Positions 8,959 to 22,826 are shown, counted from the stretch's first letter. The stretch is DNA of 64,000 nucleotides from Sporosarcina luteola (GCF_023715585.1 NZ_JAMBOK010000004.1:62001-126000), one strand, 5' to 3'. Numbers and translations are program-made. The notes: generated by a model from the sequence alone, not told the origin.

Positions 8959-9567
8959 ATGAATCTAATACCTACAGTTATTGAGCAAACGAACCGGGGA
9001 GAACGCGCTTATGACATCTACTCCCGTTTATTGAAAGACCGGATCATCATGCTGGGCAGCGGAATCGACGACAATGTTGCAAACTCAATCGTTGCACAGT
9101 TGCTATTCCTTGAAGCAGAAGATCCAGAGAAAGACATTTCCATCTACATCAATAGCCCGGGTGGAAGCATTACAGCGGGTATGGCGATTTACGATACGAT
9201 GCAATTCGTCAAACCGGACATCCAAACGATCTGTATCGGTATGGCGGCGTCAATGGGAGCATTCTTGTTGACAGCTGGAACAAAAGGAAAACGTTATGCA
9301 CTTCCGAACGCAGAAGTGATGATCCACCAACCGCTCGGAGGAGCACAAGGGCAAGCGACTGAAATCGAAATCGCGGCGAAACGTATTCTATTCCTACGCG
9401 AAAAGTTGAACACAATCCTTGCCGAGCGCACAGGCCAGCCAATTGATGTCATCGCGAAAGACACAGACCGCGATAACTTCATGACAGCTGAACGCGCGAA
9501 AGAATACGGTTTAATTGACCATATCATCACACGCAGCGACATGAAAGAATTGGATGCGAAGAAGTAA
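8959..9567 (+). CDS. clpP: ATP-dependent Clp protease proteolytic subunit
   Basis: Serine protease subunit of ClpXP/ClpCP, 202 residues, forming a double-heptamer chamber in the cytoplasm. The catalytic triad Ser98 (GMAASMGAF), His123 (MIHQPLGG) and Asp172 is present at the canonical numbers. GAGGAGG precedes the ATG. It is monocistronic: its own CtsR-boxed promoter upstream and a terminator at 9583. It degrades tmRNA-tagged proteins, whose tag gene ssrA is in this window. Confidence 0.98.
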   Translation: MNLIPTVIEQTNRGERAYDIYSRLLKDRIIMLGSGIDDNVANSIVAQLLFLEAEDPEKDISIYINSPGGSITAGMAIYDTMQFVKPDIQTICIGMAASMGAFLLTAGTKGKRYALPNAEVMIHQPLGGAQGQATEIEIAAKRILFLREKLNTILAERTGQPIDVIAKDTDRDNFMTAERAKEYGLIDHIITRSDMKELDAKK

Positions 9568-9580
9568 TAGAAGTAAGAAG

Positions 9581-9611
9581 AGCCGACTCTGTATTTGGAG
9601 TCGGTTTTTTT
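9581..9611 (+). terminator. clpP terminator
   Basis: Stem CCGACTC/GAGTCGG (9583-9589 with 9598-9604) followed by TTTTTTT, 14 bases after the clpP stop. Confidence 0.9.
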
Positions 9612-9621
9612 ATTTCGTGGA

Positions 9622-9747
9622 ATATCGATTATTTTCCGGCGGATATCGATCATTTCCAGAGCTATATCGATCAATTGGAAGGAGTTATCGATCATTTCCC
9701 AACTTTTATCAATCATTTCCCAAATTATATGGTCATTTCGGGACCTT
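9622..9747. repeat. 21-bp intergenic tandem repeat, six units
   Basis: Six head-to-tail 21-bp units start at 9622, 9643, 9664, 9685, 9706 and 9727. The consensus is close to atatcgatcatttccnnnnnn; the first 15 bases are conserved and the last 6 vary. Because 21 is a multiple of three, several frames stay open through it on both strands, but none has an RBS, so I treat them as non-coding. The array sits directly after the clpP terminator; 9748-9910 has no other feature. Confidence 0.8.
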
Positions 9748-9932
9748 TGGCGCATCTGTTTTTATTGTTTTATTGCCGCCGCAGTGCACTTAGTTTCAAT
9801 CCACCATTTGTTATTATTTTAAATATGTTTGAAACCTTTTCCCCCGTCATACGATAAATAGTATATCAACCCAGGTGTTTTGAATGCGATGCCACTTGGG
9901 TATTGCAACTATATCGAATGGAGTGTGAAAAG

Positions 9933-10511
9933 ATGAAAAAAATATTAGGGCCAATTGCCATCATTGTTGTTATTTTAGTTATCCTTGGTGTCATGCTCGT
10001 ACCGAGCTACAACAAATTTGTCAATCTGGAAGAGAACGTCGATGAATCGTATGCACAAGTGGAGAACCAGTTGCAGCGCAGGCTCGATTTGATTCCAAAC
10101 TTAGTGAGCACGGTAAAGGGTTATGCAAGTCATGAGAAGGAAGTAATTGCTGAAATATCCAATGCACGTGCGAAGCTTGCTGGAGCGCGAGGACCTGAAG
10201 AGCAGGCGGCTGCTGATACAGAGCTGGCGAATGCACTTAGCAGATTGCTTGTCGTCGTGGAAAATTACCCTGATTTGAAAGCGAATCAAAACTTTACGCA
10301 ATTGATGGATGAGCTTGCCGGAACGGAAAATCGGATCGGCGTCGCTAGAATGGACTATAATACCGTCGTAGCGGACTACAATCGGCAGACCAAGCGTTTT
10401 CCGGGTAGACTAGTCGCTTCGATATTCGGATTCGAACAGAAGGAATATTTCAAAGCGGATGCAGCTGCAAATGAAGCACCGAAAGTTGATTTCGGAGATG
10501 ACAGCAAGTGA
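9933..10511 (+). CDS. LemA family membrane protein
   Basis: 192 residues: one N-terminal membrane helix (about 4-24) followed by a long helical domain with the family motifs ENQLQRRLDLIPNLV and YNRQTKRFPG. I chose the ATG at 9933 because GGAG lies about 10 bases upstream; the longer frame from 9903 lacks one. The stop overlaps the GTG start of the TPM-domain gene, a common pairing of unknown but probably envelope-related function. Confidence 0.92.
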   Translation: MKKILGPIAIIVVILVILGVMLVPSYNKFVNLEENVDESYAQVENQLQRRLDLIPNLVSTVKGYASHEKEVIAEISNARAKLAGARGPEEQAAADTELANALSRLLVVVENYPDLKANQNFTQLMDELAGTENRIGVARMDYNTVVADYNRQTKRFPGRLVASIFGFEQKEYFKADAAANEAPKVDFGDDSK

Positions 10512-11329
10512 TCCGTAAGGTGTTCCGAAGCATGATCGCCGTTTGTCTTAGCATCATGATCATGCCGGCAATGGCGTTGGCAGCTGACGTCCCGCCATGG
10601 AATCCCTCGGATTACTATATCCAGGATCATGCAGGCATTTTATCGGCTGAACAGAAAGCCGAGCTGAACCGGTTAGGTGGACAGTTGAATGACGCAACAG
10701 GTGCAGAGCTTGCGGTCCTGACGTTGCCGAGTATAGGGGACGAACCGATTGAGGATTTTGCCGTAAAAGCGTTTAGGGACTACCAGCTTGGAAAAAAGAA
10801 AGAGCAGAACGGTGCCTTGCTTATCGTTACTACCATTCCGAATTCGGATGGGAATCGACATTTTCGGTTGATTCCTGGATACGGTCTAGAAGGCGCACTT
10901 CCTGACGGAAAAATCGGCAGGATTATGGATGAGGTTGCAGTGCCATATTTGCAGAATGAACAACCTGATATGGCGATCATGAACGCATATAAGTCGTATT
11001 TCAATGAAATTGCTGCAGAGTACGGATGGAACGGAGAAGTTGCTGAAGTGAACACGCTTGCCGGCCAAGGCGGCAGTGCAGGCATCGGGATTCCGTCACC
11101 CATCATCATCTTCATCATCATTTATCTGCTGTTCCGTTTCATGGGCGGCGGCCGCGGAGGTGGCGGCGGTCCCGGAGGTAGACGTAGAGGAAGAGGCGGT
11201 ATGATTTTCTTCCCTGGCTCCTTTGGAGGAGGAGGCGGCGGTTTCGGTGGTGGCGGCTTCGGTGGCGGAGGTGGCTTCTCTGGCGGCGGTGGGTCCACTG
11301 GCGGAGGCGGCGCTGGTCGTAGTTGGTGA
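10508..11329 (+). CDS. TPM-domain membrane protein (YgcG-like)
   Basis: 273 residues starting at GTG, overlapping the lemA stop by 3 bases. Signal peptide to about residue 26 (ALA-AD), TPM domain (about 35-170, with DHAGILS, ALLIVTT and PGYGLEGALPDG blocks), one membrane helix near 198-212, and a very glycine-rich tail ending GRSW. TPM proteins have been linked to acid-phosphatase-like activity and to membrane-complex assembly; the role here is unknown. The tail is low-complexity and typical of the family. Confidence 0.9.
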   Translation: MIRKVFRSMIAVCLSIMIMPAMALAADVPPWNPSDYYIQDHAGILSAEQKAELNRLGGQLNDATGAELAVLTLPSIGDEPIEDFAVKAFRDYQLGKKKEQNGALLIVTTIPNSDGNRHFRLIPGYGLEGALPDGKIGRIMDEVAVPYLQNEQPDMAIMNAYKSYFNEIAAEYGWNGEVAEVNTLAGQGGSAGIGIPSPIIIFIIIYLLFRFMGGGRGGGGGPGGRRRGRGGMIFFPGSFGGGGGGFGGGGFGGGGGFSGGGGSTGGGGAGRSW

Positions 11330-11344
11330 GTCTAAAGAGAATAA

Positions 11345-11384
11345 GACGGCGTTCTGCAAAAACTTTTGCGGAACGCCGTTTTTC
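11345..11384 (+). terminator. Terminator after TPM gene
   Basis: Nearly perfect hairpin with ACGGCGTTC and GAACGCCGT arms plus inner GCAAA/TTTGC, then TTTTT. It lies 16 bases past the stop. Confidence 0.92.
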
Positions 11385-11421
11385 ATTTATACTAAAAGAA
11401 AACGCATATGAGGTGTTCTCC

Positions 11422-11658
11422 ATGCATGTTCAATTCTACACAAAAAAAGGCTGTCATTTATGTGACGAAGCAGCGTCGATGATGAAACTCGTGCAAGAGG
11501 ATTATCCATTAACGTGGTCGACTATCGACATCGAGACGGACGATGAAAGCCATGAGAAATATATGTTGATGATTCCCGTCATTGAGAAAGAGGGCGAAGT
11601 ATTATTATACGGTTCCATAGGCTATATCGACTTGATTGATTTATTTAAAAATGAATGA
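11422..11658 (+). CDS. Glutaredoxin/thioredoxin-fold protein, 78 aa
   Basis: A small thioredoxin-fold protein with the redox motif CHLC near residues 11-14 (KKGCHLCDEA), matching the glutaredoxin-like DUF836 family. Expected to be cytoplasmic and disulfide-active. The ATG at 11422 has GAGGTG upstream; the longer frame runs into the preceding terminator and is rejected. It is followed by the cggR promoter; the client is unknown. Confidence 0.85.
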   Translation: MHVQFYTKKGCHLCDEAASMMKLVQEDYPLTWSTIDIETDDESHEKYMLMIPVIEKEGEVLLYGSIGYIDLIDLFKNE

Positions 11659-11714
11659 AGAAGTTTGAACTTTTTGGCGGCGAGGTATATACTAGTAATA
11701 AGATTTATATTTTT

Positions 11715-11760
11715 TTGCACTAGGTGGGACAAATAATATATAGGTGGGCAGAATTTGTCC
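11715..11760 (+). promoter_or_regulatory. cggR-gapA promoter and CggR operator
   Basis: -35 TTGCAC (11715-11720) and -10 TATATA (11737-11742) are 16 bases apart. Two direct repeats TAGGTGGG begin at 11721 and 11741, exactly 20 bp (two helical turns) apart. An inverted half-site TTTGTCC (11754-11760) matches GGGACAAA of the first copy. CggR is known to bind tandem GGGAC-type sites between the promoter and its own gene, released by fructose-1,6-bisphosphate. Confidence 0.8.
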
Positions 11761-11783
11761 TATTATGAAAGAGGGGCTTTTCT

Positions 11784-12818
11784 TTGATCCCAAAAATTAT
11801 AGAGGCACAACGAAAGCTTGTGCCGGAAATGATGGAGTTATTACAACAGCGGTACAAAGTTTTGAAGTTCATTGAAATAGCAGGTCCGATTGGAAGAAGA
11901 CCGCTTGGCCAGATGGCGGATATTTCGGAGCGGGAATGTCGGAACTTGATGGAAACGTTGCGGACGGAAGGGCTTATCCGTATTGCAAAAGAGGGTGCAA
12001 CGATTACAAGTGAAGGGGCGACCGTTCTGGAATCACTCAGACTTATTAGTGACGAATGGACCGGGCAAGGATTGATTGCAAGGAAACTGGTCGACCTATT
12101 AGGAATCCGAAACGTACAAATCGTCCCGGACAATTCCGATGAAAATCCGGCTGTGAAAAGCCTCATAGGCAAAGAAGCAGCCACGGAATTCATGAATCGG
12201 ATCGGCGACGGCCATATCATTGCCGTAACTGGCGGAAGCTCGGTAGCTGCGGTTCCGCGGCACATCCATTCACTTGAAAATGCTGATCGTTTGCACTTCA
12301 TTGCTGCAAGGGGAGGCGTCGGCGAGGATATCGGATTGCAGGCGAACGTCATCGCCGCCTCCTTCGCAGAAGCAAGCGGGGGAACGTACAGCTCATTTTA
12401 CTACCCTGAGTCACTTAGCTTGGAAGCGCATGAAGTGTTTAAGCGGGAGCCCACTGCGATCCAGATGATGGAGCTCTATGAGAAGACGGATTGCGTCCTG
12501 CATGGAATCGGGGATGCCCTTCGGATGGCCGCCTTGCGGAACACACAGGAGGATGAATGTCATCTTCTGCGAGAACAAGGGGCGAAAGGCGAAGCATTCG
12601 GCTATTACTTTGATGATAAAGGCAAAGTCGTCCATCGAATCCGAACGGTTGGCATCCAGACGGAGCAGTTGGAAAAGGTGCCGCTCATCATCGCTGTTGC
12701 AGGTGGGAAAAGTAAAGGAGAAGCAATCCTGTCTTATATGGCAGGCGCTCCCCGCCAAACTGTCCTTGTCACCGATGAAGGGGCAGCACATGCGATGCTT
12801 GAAAAATTGGAAGGTTAA
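11784..12818 (+). CDS. cggR: Central glycolytic genes regulator CggR
   Basis: 344-residue SorC/DeoR-type repressor with an N-terminal winged helix (about residues 20-75) and a sugar-phosphate-binding C-terminal domain (AVTGGSSVAAVP and the late VAGGKSKGEAI blocks). It represses gapA-pgk-tpiA-gpmI-eno until fructose-1,6-bisphosphate accumulates. The start is TTG at 11784, 9 bases after AGAGGGG. First gene of the operon, 49 bases before gapA. Confidence 0.95.
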   Translation: MIPKIIEAQRKLVPEMMELLQQRYKVLKFIEIAGPIGRRPLGQMADISERECRNLMETLRTEGLIRIAKEGATITSEGATVLESLRLISDEWTGQGLIARKLVDLLGIRNVQIVPDNSDENPAVKSLIGKEAATEFMNRIGDGHIIAVTGGSSVAAVPRHIHSLENADRLHFIAARGGVGEDIGLQANVIAASFAEASGGTYSSFYYPESLSLEAHEVFKREPTAIQMMELYEKTDCVLHGIGDALRMAALRNTQEDECHLLREQGAKGEAFGYYFDDKGKVVHRIRTVGIQTEQLEKVPLIIAVAGGKSKGEAILSYMAGAPRQTVLVTDEGAAHAMLEKLEG

Positions 12819-12855
12819 CATGAACAAATAAAGTAAATAACTGAAACCAATATAG

Positions 12856-13875
<1,020 letters not shown>

Positions 13876-14130
13876 GTACGCTGGTATACGTCCAGACTCA
13901 GGGTGGCAAAAAGCTGCCTTAATTTCTGCAAAGGCAGCAAAAATACGGCCAATCGAACCCTTCGCTGTTCGGTTTGCTCGGGTCATAAGGCATCTCTGCT
14001 GTACGGCAAAGAACGCCGTTTCGCAGATCTGTCTTATGCCTGTCGCACCTATGCAGGCCTCTGCTCGCAACGCTACGCTTGTGCTCGCAAAAGCCGTTCT
14101 GCGTAACGGCTTTCGCTTTTGACTAAAACA
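13876..14130. repeat. Structured repeat mosaic between gapA and pgk
   Basis: Contains the block 13916-13976 shared with 4590-4650 in direct orientation, and 14081-14115, the reverse complement of 4544-4578. Between them lie nested inverted repeats (cataaggcat ... ttatgcctg; acggc...gccgt). No reading frame has an RBS. It may act as a folded spacer in the gapA mRNA or be a small mobile repeat. Confidence 0.65.
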
Positions 14131-14171
14131 TAGCCATTCTTATGGCGACCCACTATAATAGATAGATGGGT

Positions 14172-14203
14172 AGGAGGAACGGAGAAACCCGTTCCTTTTT
14201 TTA
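14172..14203 (+). terminator. Terminator between gapA and pgk
   Basis: GGAACGG/CCGTTCC stem (about 14176-14182 with 14189-14195) followed by TTTTTTT. It may uncouple cggR-gapA from pgk-tpiA-gpmI-eno and allow higher gapA transcript levels. A TATAAT hexamer at 14154-14159 lies just upstream, with no convincing -35. Confidence 0.8.
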
Positions 14204-14253
14204 CATTCCCCGCCGTTTCTGGCGCTCAATTTTCTTAGAGGGGTGCGGTTTAC

Positions 14254-15438
14254 ATGATAGCCAAACAAACGATCAAAGATATTGAACTGAACGGGAAGCG
14301 CGTATTTTGCCGTGTCGATTTCAATGTGCCGATGGAAAACGGCGAAGTGACGGATGATACGAGAATCCGTGCTGCTGTTCCGACAATTGAATTCTTGGCG
14401 GACAAAGGCGCAAAGGTCATTCTCGCCAGCCATCTTGGAAGGCCCAAAGGTGAAGTGAATGAAGACATGCGCCTCACAGCGGCTGGGGCAAGATTATCGG
14501 AGCTCCTTGGGAAAAACGTGAAGAAGCTTGATGCTTCCATCGGGGAAGAAGTGGAACAAGCGGTTGCCGACATGAAGGCAGGCGACATCATTCTTCTGGA
14601 AAACGTCAGATTCCACGCTGGGGAAGAAAAGAATGATCCCGAGCTCGCGAAAAAGTTCGCGGACCTGGCAGATGTCTTCGTCAATGATGCATTCGGCGCG
14701 GCACATCGTGCACACGCTTCCACTGCGGGCATCGCGGAGTTCGTTCCAGCTGTCAGCGGATTTCTTCTTGAAAAGGAATTGGAAGTACTCGGGAAGGCGT
14801 TGTCAAACCCGGAGCGGCCGTTCACAGCGATTATCGGCGGAGCGAAAGTGAAGGACAAGATCGGTGTCATTGAGAATCTGTTGGACAATGTGGATCATTT
14901 ATTGATCGGTGGCGGCCTTTCCTATACGTTCACGCGAGCGCAAGGGTATGAAACAGGCAATTCGTTAGTCGAAGAAGATAAAATCGAGCTAGCACAATCA
15001 TTCATTCAAAAAGCGAAAGAAAAGAACGTCAAACTCCATTTGCCGATCGATGCGGTAGTGGCGGATGCATTTTCCGAAAATGCGAATGTGAAAACAGTCA
15101 AGATCGACGAAATCCCGGAAGGATGGATGGGACTCGACATCGGACCTGAAACAGCTGAACAGTATGCGGACGTCATCAGGAATTCTAAGCTCATCCTTTG
15201 GAACGGCCCGATGGGAGTTTTCGAAATGGAACCGTTTGCTGCAGGCACGAGGGAAGTTGCTTTGGCGATGGCTGAAACGGAAGCATACACAGTGATCGGC
15301 GGAGGAGATTCCGCTGCTGCTGTTGAAAAGTTCGACGTTGCGGATAAAATGGATCATGTGTCAACAGGCGGCGGCGCGTCATTGGAATTCATGGAAGGAA
15401 AAGAATTGCCTGGCGTAACTGCGCTGAATGATAAGTGA
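14254..15438 (+). CDS. pgk: Phosphoglycerate kinase
   Basis: 394 residues, full length. The N-terminal RVDFNVP substrate block and the C-terminal nucleotide-binding GGGDSAAA (about 349-356) are intact. Transfers phosphate from 1,3-bisphosphoglycerate to ADP. GAGGGG precedes the ATG. tpiA starts 13 bases after its stop. Confidence 0.98.
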   Translation: MIAKQTIKDIELNGKRVFCRVDFNVPMENGEVTDDTRIRAAVPTIEFLADKGAKVILASHLGRPKGEVNEDMRLTAAGARLSELLGKNVKKLDASIGEEVEQAVADMKAGDIILLENVRFHAGEEKNDPELAKKFADLADVFVNDAFGAAHRAHASTAGIAEFVPAVSGFLLEKELEVLGKALSNPERPFTAIIGGAKVKDKIGVIENLLDNVDHLLIGGGLSYTFTRAQGYETGNSLVEEDKIELAQSFIQKAKEKNVKLHLPIDAVVADAFSENANVKTVKIDEIPEGWMGLDIGPETAEQYADVIRNSKLILWNGPMGVFEMEPFAAGTREVALAMAETEAYTVIGGGDSAAAVEKFDVADKMDHVSTGGGASLEFMEGKELPGVTALNDK

Positions 15439-15451
15439 CGGAGGAATTAAA

Positions 15452-16205
15452 ATGCGAAAACGAATCATTGCAGGAAACTGGAAAATGTATAAGACGATAG
15501 GTGAAGCGAAAAACTTTGTGGCAGAAGTGAAAGATCGCTTGCCGGAAACGGACAAGGTCGATGCAGTCATTTGCCCGCCTTCCCTTTATTTGTCCACGCT
15601 CGTAGAATTGACGGAGGGCACACCATTGAAAATTGGAGCTCAAACGATGCATGACGTCGATGAAGGAGCATTTACAGGTGAAGTAAGTCCGAAAATGCTA
15701 GCGGATTTGAACGTGCCATTCGTCATCCTGGGCCATTCCGAACGACGCCAATATTTTAATGAAACGGACGAAGCTGTGAATCGTAAAGTAGTTGCAGCAT
15801 TCTCAAAAGGAATGACGCCGATTGTCTGTGTCGGTGAAAGCTTGGAAGAACGCGAAGCTGGAAAGACAGTTGAAACGGTTGCAGTCCAAGTAAAAAAAGC
15901 GTTTGAAGGTATCAATGCACAGCAAGCTCAAGAAGCGGTCATCGCCTACGAACCGATCTGGGCAATCGGAACAGGCAAAACTGCAACTGCTGAAGATGCG
16001 AATGAAGTTTGCGGAGAGATCCGAGCTGAAATCGGCAAGCTGTATGATGACGAAACAGCAGCAGCGATTCGCATTCAATACGGCGGCAGCGTGAAACCTG
16101 GTAATATTGGCGAGTTGCTCTCGATGGAACATATCGATGGCGCACTTGTCGGAGGAGCAAGCCTTGAACCGGAATCATTCCTTGAAATGATCGGAGTTGC
16201 GGCGA

Positions 16206-16213
<8 letters not shown>
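15452..16213 (+). CDS. tpiA: Triosephosphate isomerase
   Basis: 253 residues. Catalytic Lys11 (GNWKM), His95 (GHSERR) and Glu167 ([10 protein letters not shown]) are at canonical positions. GGAGG before the ATG at 15452 fixes the start; an upstream in-frame ATG at 15428 lies inside pgk. It overlaps gpmI by 8 bases. Confidence 0.98.
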
Positions 16214-19048
<2,835 letters not shown>

Positions 19049-19054
19049 TAAGAG

Positions 19055-19087
19055 AAACCAGCCGGCATTGCTCGGCTGGTTGTTTTT
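19055..19087 (+). terminator. Glycolytic operon terminator
   Basis: Perfect 9-bp stem AACCAGCCG/CGGCTGGTT (19056-19064 with 19073-19081) and a TGTTTTT tail. Confidence 0.92.
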
Positions 19088-19197
19088 GAGCACGGAACCG
19101 GGATGTTGAGCGCGGGACTGGAATGTTGAGCGAACCGGAATCCTGAGAGCAGTACCGAAATCATGAGCGCGGCACCCGGATTCATGAGCGCAAAAAC
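19088..19197. repeat. 20-21-bp degenerate tandem repeat after eno
   Basis: About five degenerate copies of a unit like (t)tgagcgcggnaccggaat(g/c) begin near 19087, 19107, 19127, 19145 and 19165, mostly 20-21 bp long with one 18-bp unit. Unrelated in sequence to the array after clpP, but the same unit length and the same position right behind a terminator. Confidence 0.65.
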
Positions 19198-19217
19198 TGC
19201 ATTATTCTCGAAATTTG

Positions 19218-19246
19218 TTGTAACAGTGAAAAATGTTTGATAGAAT
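19218..19246 (+). promoter_or_regulatory. secG promoter
   Basis: -35 TTGTAA (19218-19223), 17-bp spacer, -10 TAGAAT (19241-19246), 38 bases before the secG start. Confidence 0.6.
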
Positions 19247-19284
19247 ATAAATGTTGTGATGCTCTATGCAGGAGGTGGAACAAA

Positions 19285-19512
19285 GTGCATGCTTTGTTAA
19301 TGACGTTGCTATTAATCGTATCATTGGCGTTGATCGTTGTTGTATTATTACAATCCGGAAAAAGTGCAGGTCTGTCTGGAGCCATCTCCGGTGGTGCCGA
19401 ACAACTTTTTGGGAAACAGAAAGCACGTGGGCTAGACTTAGTGCTTCAAAGAGTGACAATTGTACTTTCAATTTTATTTTTCATTTTGGCAATCGCCATC
19501 GTGAAAGTTTAA
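19285..19512 (+). CDS. secG: Preprotein translocase subunit SecG
   Basis: 75-residue membrane protein of the SecYEG channel. Two transmembrane helices (about 3-22 and 52-73) flank the typical loop with [16 protein letters not shown] and [14 protein letters not shown] start at 19285 with GGAGGTG upstream; an upstream in-frame ATG lies in the leader. Order secG-estA-rnr-smpB-ssrA matches Bacillus. Confidence 0.95.
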   Translation: MHALLMTLLLIVSLALIVVVLLQSGKSAGLSGAISGGAEQLFGKQKARGLDLVLQRVTIVLSILFFILAIAIVKV

Positions 19513-19539
19513 TCGGAACTATATAATCGCATAATTGAT

Positions 19540-19577
19540 AAACGCCTGGCCACCCGTTTGGTCGGGCGTTTTTTTCG
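19540..19577 (+). terminator. secG terminator
   Basis: AACGCCTGGCC and GGTCGGGCGTT arms (one mismatch) followed by TTTTTTT. Confidence 0.9.
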
Positions 19578-19663
19578 CTATGAAAAGGGAAAGATAGGAT
19601 ACATAAGGATATTTTATTTAGATCTATATCATTTTTAGCAATGTTAGTGAAAGGATGAAGGAT

Positions 19664-20410
19664 ATGAGAATTGCGCAACCGAAGCCATTCTTCTTCCAAA
19701 ATGGCAAACGGGCCGTCTTGCTATTGCATGGCTTCACAGGAACATCAGCAGACGTACGTATGCTTGGCCGTTTCCTTGAGAAGAAAGGCTACACATCACT
19801 GGCTCCACACTATAAAGGACACGGCGTCCCGCCTGAACAATTGATCGAAACAGGACCGGACGAATGGTGGGAAGACGTCATGACAGGGTACAATCAATTG
19901 AAAGAAGCCGGCTACAACGAAATTGCAGTAGGCGGATTATCACTTGGCGGTGTATTTTCATTGAAGTTAGGGGTTAAAATGCCAGTGAAGGGTATTGTAA
20001 CTATGTGTGCTCCAATGTCGATGAAAACAACGGACAAGATGTATGAAGGCATATTGAAGTATGCCTCAGACTATAAAAGATATGAAGGAAAAACCGGTGC
20101 CGAAATCGAAGAGGAAGTAGAAGCGCTCCGCGGCAAAACGATGCCATCGCTTGACGACTTACGCACGCTTGTTGACGACGTCAGGATGGAGCTGCCGGAA
20201 GTCGAATCGCCGCTCCTCGTCGTCCAATCACGGAATGACGAAGTGATCGATCCAGATTCCGCAAACGTCATTTATGACAATGCGGCGTCCGATCAAAAAC
20301 AGATCGAGTGGTTTGAAAAATCCGGACATGTCATCACACTTGGTCCGGAAAAAGAACAGCTACATGAAGATGTATATCAATTTCTTGAATCACTCGACTG
20401 GAACGTGTGA
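19664..20410 (+). CDS. Carboxylesterase (YvaK/Est30-like)
   Basis: Alpha/beta hydrolase of 248 residues, the usual length. Nucleophile Ser93 in GLSLGG, Asp192 (RNDEV) and His222 (SGHVI) form the triad; LLLHGFTG near residue 22 supplies the oxyanion hole. Hydrolyses short- to medium-chain esters; the natural substrate is unknown. The ATG at 19664 has AAGG at proper distance; the ATG at 19655 abuts the same purine run. Precedes rnr by 43 bases, as in Bacillus. Confidence 0.93.
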   Translation: MRIAQPKPFFFQNGKRAVLLLHGFTGTSADVRMLGRFLEKKGYTSLAPHYKGHGVPPEQLIETGPDEWWEDVMTGYNQLKEAGYNEIAVGGLSLGGVFSLKLGVKMPVKGIVTMCAPMSMKTTDKMYEGILKYASDYKRYEGKTGAEIEEEVEALRGKTMPSLDDLRTLVDDVRMELPEVESPLLVVQSRNDEVIDPDSANVIYDNAASDQKQIEWFEKSGHVITLGPEKEQLHEDVYQFLESLDWNV

Positions 20411-20453
20411 AAATAGAAACAGTTGACGAAAGTTATGAATGGAGGGATAGTAA

Positions 20454-22787
20454 TTGGATTTTATTGATGAGGAATTAAAAACAAGGCTATTGAATTTCAT
20501 GAAAGAGGAATCGTATAAACCAATGACGGTTCAGGAAATCCAAGAGGTATTAGAGATTCAAGGGGCTGCTGAGTTCAAGGAACTCGTGAAAATGCTCGTG
20601 CAGCTTGAGCAGACTGGTGAAATTGTACGCTCCCGCACAAACCGTTACGGCGTTCCGGAGCGCATGAACCTGGTAAGAGGTAAATTCATCGGACACGCGA
20701 AAGGGTTCGGTTTCGTCACGCCTGAAACGGATGGGATGGACGATATCTTCATTCCACCGCCGGAAGTGAACGGGGCAATGAACGGGGATATTGTACTTGT
20801 CCGGGTTTCGAAAGGTGATTACGGCGACCGTCGCGAAGGATCGATCATTCGAATCGCTGAACGGAAAACGACGAAGGTTGTCGGCACCTATCAGGATAAC
20901 CGCGGCTTCGGCTTTGTCATCCCGGATGATAAGAAGCTGCCGATGGATATTTTCATCGGAAAAGGGAATTCGCTCGACGCCGTCGAAGGACATAAAGTCG
21001 TCGTGGAAATTACGGAATGGCCGAGTGAGCTGAAATCAGCAACCGGTATGGTCGTCCAAATCCTTGGACATAAAAATGATCCTGGTGTCGACATTTTATC
21101 GATCATTCATAAGCACGGGATAGAAGTCGAGTTCCCTCCTGAAGTGATGGAGCAAGCGAATCGGACGCCGGACGAAGTGCAGGAGAAGGATCTGTTCAAA
21201 CGCCGCGATCTACGAGAGGACCTCGTCATTACGATTGACGGAGCCGATGCGAAGGACTTGGATGATGCCATTTCCCTCGTGAAAAATGAAGACGGAACGT
21301 ACACATTGTCCGTCCATATTGCCGATGTCAGCTATTATGTTGAAGAGAACACACCGCTCGACGACGAGGCATATGACCGGGCAACAAGCGTCTATTTAAC
21401 AGACAGGGTCATCCCGATGCTTCCGCATAAGCTATCGAACGGCATCTGTTCCTTGAATCCTCACGTCGATCGTCTGACGATGTCATGCCAGATGACAATC
21501 GACCGGAACGGAAAAGTGATCCACCATGAAATATTTGAGAGTGTCATCCAATCGAAGGAACGTATGACATACACAGACGTCTATAAAATCATCGGGGAAA
21601 AAGATGAAGAGCTCATGAAGAAATACGAGCATATCGTTCCGATGCTGAATGATATGGCAGACCTCGCTTCGATTCTGAGGCAGAAACGGATCGACCGCGG
21701 AGCCATCGACTTCGACTTTAAAGAGTCCAAAGTGATTGTCGATGACCAAGGTTGGCCGACGGATATCGTAATTAGGGAACGTACTTCAGCGGAACGACTC
21801 ATCGAGGAATTCATGCTTGCTGCGAACGAAACGGTTGCGGAGCATTTCCACTGGATGCAAGTACCGTTCCTCTATCGGATCCACGAAGATCCGAAGGCTG
21901 AAAAGCTCCAACGTTTCTTCGAGTTTCTGACTAACTTCGGAATCGTCGTCAAAGGTACGGGGAATAAAGTGCATCCTCGCGCCTTGCAGGAAATTGTCGA
22001 GTCAATCGAAGGCATGCCGGAAGAGACAGTCATTTCGACAATGCTCCTCCGCTCCATGCAACAGGCGAAGTATTTTGAGGAAAGCCTTGGCCACTTCGGA
22101 TTGTCAGCTGATTTCTATACGCATTTCACGTCACCGATCAGACGTTATCCGGACTTGATCGTCCATAGACTGATCCGCACGTATTTGATCAACAAGGATG
22201 TTTCATCCGAGACGATCGCGCATTGGAACGCCAACATGTCTGAGATCGCTCAGCACACGTCAGAGCGTGAACGTCGGGCAGTCGACGCGGAACGCGATAC
22301 GGACGCGCTGAAGAAGGCACAGTACATGCTTGATAAGATCGGTGAAGAGTTCGACGGTGTCATTTCATCCGTGACAAACTTCGGCATGTTCGTTGAGCTG
22401 GAGAACACGGTGGAAGGACTCGTCCATGTCAGCTATATGACGGACGATTATTACCGTTTCGATGACCGTCAAATGATGATGATCGGCGAGCATACCGGCA
22501 AGCAGTTCAGAATCGGTGATGAAGTGACAATTAAAGTCGTTTCCGTCAAACCTGAGGAATCGGCGATCGACTTCGAAATCTCAGGGATGAAACAATCATT
22601 CCACAGAGCACGCAAAGAGTCGCCGAAAGTCATCCATACGAAGAAACCATCAAGTGGTGGCGGGCGTAGGGGAGCTTCCGATAAGCCTAAAGGCGACAAG
22701 AAAAAAGGCGCACCGAGCCAGAAGAAGAAGTTCTACGAAGGTGTAGCAAAAAAGAAGAAGAAACAGGCTCCAAGAAAGAGAAAATAA
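20454..22787 (+). CDS. rnr: Ribonuclease R
   Basis: 777-residue 3'-5' exoribonuclease. Domains: N-terminal winged helix (about 1-65), two cold-shock domains (about 75-215), the RNB catalytic core with [10 protein letters not shown] starting at Asp262, an S1 domain (about 635-710) and a Lys-rich tail (about 720-777). Degrades structured RNA and works with SmpB-tmRNA on stalled mRNAs, consistent with the next genes. TTG start 20454 after GGAGGG. Confidence 0.97.
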   Translation: MDFIDEELKTRLLNFMKEESYKPMTVQEIQEVLEIQGAAEFKELVKMLVQLEQTGEIVRSRTNRYGVPERMNLVRGKFIGHAKGFGFVTPETDGMDDIFIPPPEVNGAMNGDIVLVRVSKGDYGDRREGSIIRIAERKTTKVVGTYQDNRGFGFVIPDDKKLPMDIFIGKGNSLDAVEGHKVVVEITEWPSELKSATGMVVQILGHKNDPGVDILSIIHKHGIEVEFPPEVMEQANRTPDEVQEKDLFKRRDLREDLVITIDGADAKDLDDAISLVKNEDGTYTLSVHIADVSYYVEENTPLDDEAYDRATSVYLTDRVIPMLPHKLSNGICSLNPHVDRLTMSCQMTIDRNGKVIHHEIFESVIQSKERMTYTDVYKIIGEKDEELMKKYEHIVPMLNDMADLASILRQKRIDRGAIDFDFKESKVIVDDQGWPTDIVIRERTSAERLIEEFMLAANETVAEHFHWMQVPFLYRIHEDPKAEKLQRFFEFLTNFGIVVKGTGNKVHPRALQEIVESIEGMPEETVISTMLLRSMQQAKYFEESLGHFGLSADFYTHFTSPIRRYPDLIVHRLIRTYLINKDVSSETIAHWNANMSEIAQHTSERERRAVDAERDTDALKKAQYMLDKIGEEFDGVISSVTNFGMFVELENTVEGLVHVSYMTDDYYRFDDRQMMMIGEHTGKQFRIGDEVTIKVVSVKPEESAIDFEISGMKQSFHRARKESPKVIHTKKPSSGGGRRGASDKPKGDKKKGAPSQKKKFYEGVAKKKKKQAPRKRK

Positions 22788-22793
22788 ACGTGG

Positions 22794-22826
22794 CGGCATT
22801 CGTTTAGGCGAATGCCGTAGCATTTT
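22794..22826 (+). terminator. Hairpin between rnr and smpB
   Basis: Perfect 9-bp stem CGGCATTCG/CGAATGCCG, then gtagcattttta. The T-run starts a few bases late, so termination may be partial. Confidence 0.6.

Noticed and set aside
9622..9747. CRISPR array
   Set aside because: Units are 21 bp head-to-tail with only 6 variable bases; no repeat-spacer pattern, leader or cas gene.
9294..9857. Several overlapping open frames with seven-residue repeats on both strands after clpP
   Set aside because: They arise from the 21-bp tandem array, which is a multiple of three. None has an RBS, and they are present in opposing frames at once.
11096..11423. Ala/Thr-rich and Arg-rich minus-strand frames opposite the TPM gene
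   Set aside because: Antisense of a glycine-rich repeat; no start signals.
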